From Actinotignum schaalii_C (GTDB taxonomy: Bacteria > Actinomycetota > Actinomycetes > Actinomycetales > Actinomycetaceae), in contig NZ_JAWUEL010000027.1 in NCBI RefSeq assembly GCF_034119425.1, forward strand, positions 1 to 28,792: a stretch of 28,792 bases of DNA. Reading direction: 5' to 3'. The notes below the pieces were generated by a model, which was not told where the DNA came from, ran no database searches, and saw only the letters and a program-made list of their open reading frames with translations. Positions 7,980 through 15,113 of this stretch are shown piece after piece. Position 1 is the first letter of the stretch, and the number at the start of each line of letters is the position of its first letter. The translations under genes were made by a program, and so were the position numbers.

Positions 7980-8861
7980 ATGTCTCAGATCGCTGAGACC
8001 GCCCTCGTTTTTGAGGGCGGCGGGATGCGCGCGAGCGCCACGGCCCCGGTGGTTATCAAGCTCATCGAGGCCGGGCTGGAGTTCCCACACGTTTCGGGAA
8101 TTTCGGCGGGTTCCAGTCACGTGGCGAATTACCTGAGCCGTGACCCGCTGCGGGCCCGGCGTTCTTTCGTGGAATTTGGGGCGGATCCGAATATCGGGAG
8201 CTGGCGGACGTTCCTCAGCGGCAAGGGTGCTTTCAATTCGGATTATATTTACCTTCATACGTCGCGCCCGGGCCAGGCACTCCCCTTTGATTTTGAGACT
8301 TTCCAGTCCACGCCCGGCGATTTCGATATCAGTGCTTTTCGTTTGAGCGACGGCGCCGCCGTGCACTGGCACCGCAGCGATATCAAGGTTCTCGACGACC
8401 TATTGGTGCGGGTGCAGGCGTCCTCAACGATGCCCGGCATTATGCCTTTCGTAACGCTCGACGGTGAGCTTTATGCCGACGGCGCGCTCGGGCCATCCGG
8501 GGGTATACCTATTGATGCCGCTGAGGCTGCTGGCTTTGAGCGCGCCGTCGTTATTATGACGAAACCACGCGATTACGTGCGCCCGGCACCTTCCCGAAAG
8601 GCAACTGCACTGATCCGGGCGGCTTTCCACAAATACCCGCACCTCGTCACTGCGCTGGAGGAACGCGCGGCCAAGTACAACGCCACCCGTGCCCATCTTT
8701 TCGATCTGGAAGCCCGTGGGCGGGCCTACCTCTACTTCCCGCGCCACCAGCTGACTTCGAATAGGGAAACCAATGTGGCGAAGCTGGAAGCCTCTTTCGC
8801 GGCCGGCACCGCCCAGATCAACGAGGAGTTCCCCGCGATCCTGCGCTTCCTCGGGGTTTAG
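7980..8861 (+). CDS. Patatin-like phospholipase/acyl hydrolase
   Basis: Cytoplasmic or membrane-associated Ser/Asp hydrolase of 293 residues. It shows the patatin set: oxyanion loop FEGGGMR (11-17), nucleophile in GISAGS (Ser42 of G-x-S-x-G) and catalytic Asp167 in YADGAL, a variant of the usual DGG/DGA. Bacterial members act on phospholipids or acyl esters; the substrate is not predictable here. No signal peptide. GAAAGGAGA lies 5-10 nt before the ATG. Its stop is one base from the stop of the convergent small gene on the other strand, with no terminator hairpin between them. Confidence 0.9.
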   Translation: MSQIAETALVFEGGGMRASATAPVVIKLIEAGLEFPHVSGISAGSSHVANYLSRDPLRARRSFVEFGADPNIGSWRTFLSGKGAFNSDYIYLHTSRPGQALPFDFETFQSTPGDFDISAFRLSDGAAVHWHRSDIKVLDDLLVRVQASSTMPGIMPFVTLDGELYADGALGPSGGIPIDAAEAAGFERAVVIMTKPRDYVRPAPSRKATALIRAAFHKYPHLVTALEERAAKYNATRAHLFDLEARGRAYLYFPRHQLTSNRETNVAKLEASFAAGTAQINEEFPAILRFLGV

Positions 8862-8862
8862 G

Positions 8863-9111
8863 TCACTCGCGCCGATCTTGCCGCCGCTTTGCGTGCAATG
8901 CGAAAACCAGCGGCATCACAACAACCAGCATGAGGCAATACGCAATTAAGTCCGAGCCGTAATCGGCCATTAAGGTTGAGAACTGCGCCTTGTTCTTTAG
9001 GTACATCCAGATAAAGAACAGGCCCGACATCAGGCAGGTGGACACCAGGGTAACGACGTAAACCCTCAGCCAATCTTTGCTATACAAGAGCTTCCTCATT
9101 GAACTGCCCAC
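8863..9111 (-). CDS. Small two-TM membrane protein
   Basis: An 82-residue protein (78 if the internal ATG at 9099 is used) with two hydrophobic helices (about 17-37 and 53-73) and a basic C-terminus (HAKRRQDRRE). The GTG at 9111 has GGGAG upstream, and the ATG at 9099 has GGTGGG upstream, so both starts are plausible. Not recognised as a named family. It is divergent from the peptide-kinase-regulator operon and shares its intergenic region, including the paired dyads, so it may belong to the same circuit. Confidence 0.65.
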   Translation of the reverse strand: MGSSMRKLLYSKDWLRVYVVTLVSTCLMSGLFFIWMYLKNKAQFSTLMADYGSDLIAYCLMLVVVMPLVFALHAKRRQDRRE

Positions 9112-9172
9112 CTACTCCCACTCCGCAGATAATCAACATTTGAAGCTTACCTCAGCGCGGACGGTTGAGAAT

Positions 9173-9211
9173 ACCGACGAATGTCGGTTAACTAAACTGA
9201 CGTTTATCGGT
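9173..9211. promoter_or_regulatory. Tandem dyad operator pair A
   Basis: Two inverted repeats, ACCGAC-GAAT-GTCGGT (9173-9188, perfect) and ACTGAC-GTTT-ATCGGT (9196-9211), are centred 23 bp apart. The same pair with the same spacing recurs at 11369-11407. Probably the binding site of the LuxR-type regulator encoded in this locus (inference). Confidence 0.75.
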
Positions 9212-9232
9212 AAGAATTTAATAGCAGAAGCG

Positions 9233-9238
9233 TAGACT
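9233..9238 (+). promoter_or_regulatory. Candidate -10 box of the peptide-kinase operon
   Basis: TAGACT lies about 30 bp downstream of the second dyad centre and 41 bp before the ATG of the peptide gene. No good -35 box is seen, which fits an activated promoter. Confidence 0.35.
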
Positions 9239-9279
9239 CGAAAATTCGATGACAATAAAGTTGAACAGAAAGGAATACC

Positions 9280-9495
9280 ATGCCCGTCTTAAGTACCGTG
9301 GTAGCTCTGTGTGTGTTAGTCTTTCCTGTAACTACAACGCCGATTGCGACCGCTCCCGAAGCTTCGACACTAGTTTCATACACCGTTCAGACTGCTTCCA
9401 ACCACCTTAGCCGGTACGTAACTCCGTCCGCTTTTCCTGGAATATGCTCCCTGTTTCCAAACCTTCCCCACTGTGAAGATCATCGGCCACGGTAA
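9280..9495 (+). CDS. Secreted 71-aa peptide with C-x8-C loop
   Basis: Short protein with a hydrophobic N-terminus (residues 2-20, no basic residue) ending in a possible signal-peptidase site (PIATA before PEAS). The remaining stretch of about 45 residues ends in CSLFPNLPHC followed by EDHRPR: two Cys eight residues apart that could form a disulfide loop outside the cell. AGAAAGGA precedes the ATG. The histidine kinase gene starts 9 bp after its stop, so the two are co-translated. By gene order it could be the kinase's signal or a sensor accessory; I do not recognise a family. Confidence 0.7.
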   Translation: MPVLSTVVALCVLVFPVTTTPIATAPEASTLVSYTVQTASNHLSRYVTPSAFPGICSLFPNLPHCEDHRPR

Positions 9496-9504
9496 CAGCA
9501 AAGA

Positions 9505-10653
9505 ATGATTGAGTCCATCTCCAACCACACACGTTTCACCACGGCACGATCACTACTTTTTATCATCGGCGCCGTCATTTTCGCCGGAATCGACATCATC
9601 TGTGCCGCGTTAGGTTTTTACACTTTCAATACTGGTTCACTATTGTCCGATATAGGATTGTGGCTCCTATTCGCTTTAGCTGGTCGTTTCCGCATTTGCG
9701 AGGTGCTGCTTATAGCCAGTTGCATCACCCTAAACGCATGCAATTTAGTTGGTGGATTTTCGGTGCTCAGTTTTGGAGTTCCCATCGTACTGGTGTTATG
9801 GCTCCTACGCGCCTGGATTATGAGAGCCGTAACCGTGATGGCTATCGAAACATCAGTATCAGTAGCTGTTAGCCCAACACCGCAGTTACAGCTATTTAGC
9901 TCAATAGTCATCACTCTTGCAACCTTAACAGTAGGCCTAGCGCTACGCTGGCAAAACAATCGCCGCGCTCTGGCAGAAAAAAGAAGGGAAGAAGCCTTTG
10001 AGGCTATGAGGAAAACTCGGCAGGAATTAGCTCGTCAGCTGCATGACACCACGGCGAAAGACCTAGCTCATGTTGCGATCCTCGCCCAAGATCTTGCTAT
10101 TCGGCACCTTGACCTATCCGAAGAATTAGGCACCTTAGTCGAGGTTGCAACAAGCGCCTCAAGGCGTATCCGGCCAATCATCCTATCAATGGACACACTG
10201 ACAGCCGAAGCTCCCCTGTCTGCCGTAGCCACGCAGGTATCCAATATGTTGAATACCAGAGATATTGTGTTGGAGGTAAGCGTGATCGGTGACATCGATA
10301 CCATGACAACACGACAACAGCGCCGTACTGCGGCTTTGGCAATTCGCGAGTGTACCTCCAATATTCTTAAATACGCACCCGCCGGGTCAGAAGCAAATCT
10401 CATAATAGAAGCTTCGGAAGAATCCGGTATGCTCGCACTTTCCCTAAGTAATCTGATCGCCGCACAACCGCCAACTTCGGATATGAGCAGTGGATACGGT
10501 CTAGCAAACCTCGCTAACAGAATCAAAGCCGAAGGCGGCACGATGCAATCTAGCACAGTAGATCAGCAGTGGATAACCTATATAACTTTGCCCGCGCACA
10601 CCTCTGTTACTTCAGAAGCCACGAGCATGAAAATCGATACCCCGAAAGAGTAG
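9505..10653 (+). CDS. Membrane histidine kinase, NarL/DesK type (HisKA_3)
   Basis: Sensor kinase of 382 residues. About five to six hydrophobic segments fill residues 15-148, with little extracytoplasmic sequence, followed by a linker helix and the HisKA_3 dimerisation helix with phospho-acceptor His180 in RQLHDTTAKDLAH. The ATPase domain has the N-box RECTSNILKYAP (about 281-292) and the G-box SGYGLANLANRIKAEGG (329-345). The usual D-x-G-x-G motif before the G-box is degenerate (LSLSNLIA), which may reduce kinase activity or favour phosphatase mode. The partner regulator follows after 3 bp. Base composition is more AT-rich than in the flanking core genes. Confidence 0.92.
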   Translation: MIESISNHTRFTTARSLLFIIGAVIFAGIDIICAALGFYTFNTGSLLSDIGLWLLFALAGRFRICEVLLIASCITLNACNLVGGFSVLSFGVPIVLVLWLLRAWIMRAVTVMAIETSVSVAVSPTPQLQLFSSIVITLATLTVGLALRWQNNRRALAEKRREEAFEAMRKTRQELARQLHDTTAKDLAHVAILAQDLAIRHLDLSEELGTLVEVATSASRRIRPIILSMDTLTAEAPLSAVATQVSNMLNTRDIVLEVSVIGDIDTMTTRQQRRTAALAIRECTSNILKYAPAGSEANLIIEASEESGMLALSLSNLIAAQPPTSDMSSGYGLANLANRIKAEGGTMQSSTVDQQWITYITLPAHTSVTSEATSMKIDTPKE

Positions 10654-10656
10654 CGC

Positions 10657-11319
10657 ATGGATAACATTAGAATTCTACTTGCCGATGATGATCCTATTAT
10701 CCGCGAAGGTCTCGCACGGCTACTCAACGAACAAGAAGGACTGGCTGTGGTTGCTACCGCCGCTGACGGCGCGCAAGCTATTGAGCAGCTCCTTGACCAA
10801 AATGTGGATCTCGCTCTTCTGGATGTTGATATGCCGGTCATGAGTGGAATCGAAGCTGCTAAACGTATTAGCCAGGACTACCCCCACATCGTGATCGTTA
10901 TGCTTACCGTATTCGAACACGAAGAATCTCTCGGAGAAGCTATTGGTGCTGGTGTACGAGGTTTTCTCACTAAGGACATCATCGCTCCGGAACTCGCTCA
11001 ACTAATCCGCAAAGCATACGGTGGGCAGCAAGTCATGGCACCCCGTCCCACGGAAATCCTGATTACTTCCTACGAGAAGCTCCATCAGAACAAGGAAGAA
11101 TACGCGGATTTCGTTGCAGCAGCTGAACAACTCCCGGAGCACTTGCGCACCGTCTTCCATTTACTTCTCCAAGCTCTGGCGAACAAGAATATTGCCCGAC
11201 GAACCGGACTATCCGAGACTACTGTGCGTTCCTATGTTTCCGATATCCTCGCCCGCACGGGGTGCGCAACGCGCGCGGAATTAGGAATCACCGCTATCAA
11301 AGCTGGAATCACAGAATAA
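10657..11319 (+). CDS. LuxR/NarL-type response regulator
   Basis: Partner of the upstream kinase. The receiver domain (residues 3-120) has the acidic pocket ADDD (9-12), phospho-acceptor Asp56 in LLDVDMP, switch Thr84 (MLTVF) and Lys105 (FLTKD). The C-terminal LuxR-type DNA-binding domain (about 158-218) has the recognition-helix segment NIARRTGLSETTVRSYVSDILARTG. Such dimeric regulators bind short inverted repeats, consistent with the ACCGAC-N4-GTCGGT-like dyads found on both sides of the operon. The start has GAAAGAG within the end of the kinase gene. Probably autoregulates its own operon. Confidence 0.93.
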   Translation: MDNIRILLADDDPIIREGLARLLNEQEGLAVVATAADGAQAIEQLLDQNVDLALLDVDMPVMSGIEAAKRISQDYPHIVIVMLTVFEHEESLGEAIGAGVRGFLTKDIIAPELAQLIRKAYGGQQVMAPRPTEILITSYEKLHQNKEEYADFVAAAEQLPEHLRTVFHLLLQALANKNIARRTGLSETTVRSYVSDILARTGCATRAELGITAIKAGITE

Positions 11320-11368
11320 GATGAAAGGCTTGTAAGTCCAGGTAAGCCACAGCCAGCATTGCCCGCAT

Positions 11369-11407
11369 ACCGACGAATTACGGTAAAAAATACCGACACT
11401 TATCGGT
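11369..11407. promoter_or_regulatory. Tandem dyad operator pair B
   Basis: ACCGAC-GAAT-TACGGT (11369-11384) and ACCGAC-ACTT-ATCGGT (11392-11407), centred 23 bp apart, are the same elements and spacing as operator pair A. They lie upstream of the secreted-protein gene, directly after the response regulator. Confidence 0.75.
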
Positions 11408-11444
11408 AGTCCAGAAGTAGCCCTGCGAGGTTAACTGGTATTAC

Positions 11445-11480
11445 CTCTCAAAGGAGAGCAACACCCGTTTTCTAACGGTG
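11445..11480 (+). other. Structured leader of the secreted-protein gene
   Basis: Two small hairpins, CTCTC-AAAG-GAGAG (11445-11458) and CCGTT-TTCT-AACGG extended by two pairs (11462-11480), are followed by a possible ACCC/GGGT stem (11483-11501). They occupy the roughly 116-nt stretch between operator pair B and the ATG at 11524. I do not recognise a known riboswitch. Confidence 0.35.
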
Positions 11481-11523
11481 CGACCCGTCACCAACGAGGG
11501 TGGCCTGATCGAAAGTAATAGAG

Positions 11524-12129
11524 ATGAAAAAACTCAAGACACTGATCGCTACGACAACAGCGCTGGCTATCGGGTGGAGCGGAACCGGCATCGCGTCCGC
11601 CTCAGAAATGGATTCCGGTAAATTAGCGCCCACGGTCACGACTCAGACCGCGACCAGCTGTTCCTCCAACAGCATCGCGCTAACTTCAGCGGAACAAGAG
11701 TTCACTGAAGCACTCACCGCCGAATTAGAACGATTTAACAAAGTCACCAATATCGAAGATACCCAAAGAACTGCAGCCGAACTTTACCCGGGTGACACAG
11801 CAAAGCAGCAAGAATACATCGATTTCGCATCGGAACCTTTAGCTGTTATTCATGAGGATCGCGCAATCCCAGCAATTGTTTTAGCCGCTATCCCCGTTAT
11901 CGCTGCCTGTGTTGTACGTGGTTTATCAGGCGCTGCCCTTGATCAGGTTGTGACCGCGATACGTGGGGGAGATCTTGCTCGGGCGGACGATCTCATTTGG
12001 TCCTTTGGTGCCGGCTGCGTCGGGTGGGGTCCTCTGAAGTGGGCATACAACAAGGCAAAGCCCGTGGCTGCACGCGCACTCACCTGGGCCGTGAAACAAG
12101 CTCTCAAAGTAGCTGGAAAGTTCCACTAA
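11524..12129 (+). CDS. Secreted protein with cationic amphipathic C-terminus
   Basis: Precursor of 201 residues. A Sec signal peptide (MKKLKTLIATTTALAIGW...) has cleavage likely after ASA (about residue 26). A mostly acidic middle (about 50-115) is followed by a hydrophobic helix (AIPAIVLAAIPVIAACVV), a GG-containing linker and a C-terminal region GAGCVGWGPLKWAYNKAKP plus a Lys/Ala/Trp helix ending in KVAGKFH, which is basic and amphipathic. Cys occur near the middle helix and in GAGC. Not a named family I can recognise. The layout (Sec leader, hydrophobic cationic end, overlapping two-TM gene) is that of some large unmodified Sec-secreted bacteriocins, so a membrane-active toxin is a reasonable guess. 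The ribosome-binding site is weak (GAAAG). Confidence 0.75.
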   Translation: MKKLKTLIATTTALAIGWSGTGIASASEMDSGKLAPTVTTQTATSCSSNSIALTSAEQEFTEALTAELERFNKVTNIEDTQRTAAELYPGDTAKQQEYIDFASEPLAVIHEDRAIPAIVLAAIPVIAACVVRGLSGAALDQVVTAIRGGDLARADDLIWSFGAGCVGWGPLKWAYNKAKPVAARALTWAVKQALKVAGKFH

Positions 12130-12335
12130 TGACCGACAAGAATAAAGCCCGTATGGCGGATATCTGCGCCGGATTGCTTGCTTTGCTTGTGGCTTTCCTG
12201 GCCAAAGAACCGGGCTGGAATATACATAACGGCTTGATATGGTTCGCGGTCTTCGCTGCCACGTATGTTGCGCTACGGCTGTCCTTCACGCTTCCCGGAA
12301 TTATCCAGGGTGTTCGGCAAGCAAAAGACGACTAG
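12129..12335 (+). CDS. Small two-TM protein, candidate immunity protein
   Basis: A 68-residue protein whose ATG overlaps the stop of the secreted-protein gene (TAATG), so it is translationally coupled to it. Two hydrophobic helices (about 11-26 and 34-52) are flanked by charged ends (MTDKNKAR; RQAKDD). The tight coupling, small size and topology are what is seen for bacteriocin immunity proteins; no family match is claimed. Longer in-frame upstream sequence is only a shadow of the preceding gene. Confidence 0.7.
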   Translation: MTDKNKARMADICAGLLALLVAFLAKEPGWNIHNGLIWFAVFAATYVALRLSFTLPGIIQGVRQAKDD

Positions 12336-12541
12336 CCGTACCCCCTCCTTTCCTCTATCCAGGCTTGATCGCTTCTTCAAAGTTCTCTACCGATGTGCAC
12401 GCTCCCTTGCGGAGATGACATTGCCGGTGAGGGTGGCGAAGAAGCGAACTTCCTGGTTTCCCGAGCGAACCAGTGAGAATAAAATAAAACGCAAAGCGTA
12501 CATACCCACTAACCCAGTTCCACGATAGGAGTACCGAAAAG
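12336..12541 (+). other. Intergenic stretch, no gene seen
   Basis: 206 bp between two small membrane-protein genes. It contains an A-rich segment (GAATAAAATAAAACG) and ends in ATAGGAGT, the ribosome-binding site of the next gene. I see no dyad of the ACCGAC type and no convincing ORF. Confidence 0.5.
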
Positions 12542-12745
12542 ATGAAACTCGTGCAACGAATTATTCGCTTCGTTATCTCTGTCGGCGGAGCGATGGGGCT
12601 GTCCGCTTTGGTTCTTTATTGCCGTACCGGCAACATGGAATGGCTTTCACCCGTATTACTCAACGCCCCCTTATGCGGGCTATCCTTATGGCTCGGATGG
12701 GAATACGCGCTCCAGAAGCGCCAAGCCCCGGATGCACAACCCTAG
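12542..12745 (+). CDS. Small two-TM membrane protein
   Basis: A 67-residue protein with a basic N-terminus (MKLVQRIIRF), two hydrophobic helices (about 9-27 and 36-56) and a polar tail (QKRQAPDAQP). AGGAG lies about 11 nt before the ATG. Unknown family. By size and topology it resembles the other two small proteins of this island and could be a second protector or an accessory factor; this is inference. A weak TTCCAG/CTGGAA inverted repeat follows at 12754-12777, before the convergent thi operon. Confidence 0.6.
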   Translation: MKLVQRIIRFVISVGGAMGLSALVLYCRTGNMEWLSPVLLNAPLCGLSLWLGWEYALQKRQAPDAQP

Positions 12746-12799
12746 CGGTACTGTTCCAGGAGCTTAGCGAACTGGAAAAACGCCGCGAACCGGCACAAT

Positions 12800-13444
12800 C
12801 TACTCCGAACCGGCAACCAGCCGCCCGCTATCCATGCGCACCACCCGGTCGGCAACGGTAGCCGCTTCGGCATCGTTGTGGGTCACGTAGACAGCCGTCG
12901 TACCGGACTTTTGCAGCACCCGGCGCAGGAATACCGCCAGGCCCTCCCGCAGGCGGGTATCGAGAGCAGAAAGCGGTTCGTCCAGGAGCAGCACCCGCGG
13001 GCGCGCCGCCAGGGAACGCGCCAGAGCCACCCGCTGGGCTTGCCCACCCGAAAGAGTCGTGACCGCCCGCTTGGCATAACCGCTGAGTTCCACCAGCTCC
13101 AGCCAGCGCTCCACCTCCGCCTCTACCTCGGCGCGCGAACGGCCCTTCTCAATACCGTAGGCAATATTCCCGCCCACGCTGCGATTCGGGAAAAGCTGCC
13201 CGTCCTGAAAAACCATGCCCACCCCGCGCCGATGGGTGGGAACCGCCGTCATATCAACGCCGTCGATCAGCACCTGCCCGCGCACTGCCTCCAGCCCGGC
13301 GATCCCGCGCAGCAGCGATGATTTCCCCGAACCGGAGGCCCCCAGCAGCGCCACGGTCGTGCCCGACTCCACGCTAAGATTCACGCCGCGCACCGCCTCG
13401 AAACCGTCCGGATAGCGCACCGATACGTCACGAAGTTCTAACAC
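12800..13444 (-). CDS. thiQ: Thiamine ABC transporter ATPase
   Basis: Cytoplasmic ATPase energising thiamine/TPP import. The 214-residue protein shows Walker A GASGSGKS (35-42), Q-loop MVFQDGQLFPN (around 80), signature LSGGQAQR (131-138), Walker B VLLLDEP (151-157) and switch His189 (VTHND). The short length and LFPNRSVGGNIAYG region fit the ThiQ branch. The gene overlaps the permease gene by 17 bp and is last in a three-gene operon behind a TPP riboswitch, which makes thiamine the substrate with good confidence. Confidence 0.9.
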   Translation of the reverse strand: MLELRDVSVRYPDGFEAVRGVNLSVESGTTVALLGASGSGKSSLLRGIAGLEAVRGQVLIDGVDMTAVPTHRRGVGMVFQDGQLFPNRSVGGNIAYGIEKGRSRAEVEAEVERWLELVELSGYAKRAVTTLSGGQAQRVALARSLAARPRVLLLDEPLSALDTRLREGLAVFLRRVLQKSGTTAVYVTHNDAEAATVADRVVRMDSGRLVAGSE

Positions 13445-15113
13445 GAAGCTTTCCTTTCTGCTGCGTTAATAACGACGACGCAGCTCCGGCAGGCGCCGCC
13501 ATTTCACTCAGCGCCATGAGCCCCCCGGTGACCGTACCGAGCACCACCGCCCCGGCCATCGCGGTCCCGTAATTTTCCGCCCCGGGCCTCCCCAAGAGCT
13601 GGCCGATCAGCACCGGAAGCGTGGTGGAATCACTGGTGGCCAGGAAGGACGTAGCGCCGTATTCCCCCAGCGAAATAGCCAACCCGAAACCGGCCGCCAC
13701 CGCGAGCGCCCGGGCGGCCAAGGGCAGATCAATACTTCTCCAGACCCGCCCCGGCCCGGCCCCCAGGGTGGCAGCGGCCTCGCGCAGGCGCGGGTCAATG
13801 GCCCGCACCACCGGGAGGATCACCCGGGCCACAAGAGGAAGGGCCACCACCGCTTGGGCTACCGGCACGAGTAACTGCGCGGAAGGTACAAGCATCCGGA
13901 TGGTGAGGAATAATCCGAAGCCGACCGTCACCGCGGAAACACCCAGCGGCAGCAGGGCGATCCCTTCCGCGGCAGCGCTCACCGGCCGCGGCGGGGCCCA
14001 CGGGGAGGCCAACGCGAAAGCCAGCAGCGCCCCGAGGAGCAGGGCAAGAGCAGCAGCGCTCAAGCCCGTCGTCAAGGAGTTCCGGAGTGCATCGGAAGCC
14101 GAAACCCCCGAGAATCCGGAAGAACCAATGAGGTTTCGGTAGTTCTCCAGCGTCCAGGTGCCCGAACGCTGGAAGGAGCGCGCCACCAGGGTGAGGAGCG
14201 GAGCTCCGATCAGGAAAATAACGGTTGCGCCGCTGATGAGCAGCGCGGGAATATCACTCGGACCCACTTTCCTCCTGGCGGCTGGGCGCAGGCGCAGCGC
14301 CGCCGAGGTGCGCCGGGTAGCCCGGGCCGCCACCGCGGTGGCCATCCCGACGATCACCACTTGCAGCAGCGAGAGCACCGCGGCGGCCCGTAAGTCAAGG
14401 AAGGTGGTGGTTTGCACCCAAATTTCAGTTTCGAGGGTCCCGTAGCCGGGCGCACCTAAGGTTTGCACGATTCCGAACGACGTCGAACAAAATAAAAAGA
14501 CAATAGCCGCGCCGGAGGTAATAGCCGGAGCCAGTTCCAGAAGGGTGACGGTACGGAAAGCCCGCCACGGGGAGGCGCCCAGGGTGCGGGCAGCCTCCGC
14601 GTGCGGGGGCAGCGCCGCCCACATGGGCCCCACCGTCCGGGAAATCACCGCGGTATTGAAGAAAACCATGGCTGCGACCACTGCCCACGGGCTGGAATCC
14701 CAGCCGAGGAAACCGTAGGGGCCGTCCGCGCGCAGCAGTGCCCGGAACGCGGTCCCCACCACCACGGTGGGGAGCACGAAAGGCACCACCACGAAGGCCC
14801 GCACCACCCGCACCCCGGGCAGGCGCAGGCGGTAAAGCACATAGGCGAGGGGAAGCCCCAGCACGACCGAGCAGGCGGTACTGGCCGCTGCCATCCACAG
14901 GGTTTGCCCGGCGACTTTCCAGGTACGCGGGCGGGTGAGCTCGGCGGCGAAACCCGCGGTATCCACCCCGGCCGGGGTGACGAGCCCGCGCGCGAGCATC
15001 GCCACCACCGGCCACAGGAAGAACACCGCGAGGAAAAATAGCGGGACCGCGAGCGCGAGGGCAACCACTAGGGAAGCTCCGCGCGGGCGCGGGATACGAA
15101 ATGTGTTACTCAC
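13428..15113 (-). CDS. thiP: Thiamine ABC transporter permease (fused)
   Basis: A 561-residue inner-membrane protein with about twelve transmembrane segments forming two tandem permease halves (about 15-270 and 290-545). Each carries an ABC-permease EAA-type loop: AEAARTLGASPWRAFRTVTLLELAPA in the first half and REAAATLGAGPGRVWRSIDLPLAARA in the second. This duplicated layout is that of ThiP-like permeases. ATGA overlap (4 bp) with thiB and a 17-bp overlap with thiQ indicate one coupled operon. Confidence 0.9.
   Translation of the reverse strand: MSNTFRIPRPRGASLVVALALAVPLFFLAVFFLWPVVAMLARGLVTPAGVDTAGFAAELTRPRTWKVAGQTLWMAAASTACSVVLGLPLAYVLYRLRLPGVRVVRAFVVVPFVLPTVVVGTAFRALLRADGPYGFLGWDSSPWAVVAAMVFFNTAVISRTVGPMWAALPPHAEAARTLGASPWRAFRTVTLLELAPAITSGAAIVFLFCSTSFGIVQTLGAPGYGTLETEIWVQTTTFLDLRAAAVLSLLQVVIVGMATAVAARATRRTSAALRLRPAARRKVGPSDIPALLISGATVIFLIGAPLLTLVARSFQRSGTWTLENYRNLIGSSGFSGVSASDALRNSLTTGLSAAALALLLGALLAFALASPWAPPRPVSAAAEGIALLPLGVSAVTVGFGLFLTIRMLVPSAQLLVPVAQAVVALPLVARVILPVVRAIDPRLREAAATLGAGPGRVWRSIDLPLAARALAVAAGFGLAISLGEYGATSFLATSDSTTLPVLIGQLLGRPGAENYGTAMAGAVVLGTVTGGLMALSEMAAPAGAASSLLTQQKGKLRVRTS

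Noticed and set aside
11478..11615. Possible upstream ORF with GTG start in the effector leader
   Set aside because: No Shine-Dalgarno at usable distance and it overlaps the signal peptide region out of frame.
11524..12129. Lanthipeptide or circular bacteriocin precursor
   Set aside because: No modification, cyclase or ABC transporter genes are nearby, the leader is a Sec signal and the precursor is too long.
12265..12528. 87-codon plus-strand ORF
   Set aside because: Overlaps the two-TM gene in another frame, no ribosome-binding site, composition unlike coding sequence.
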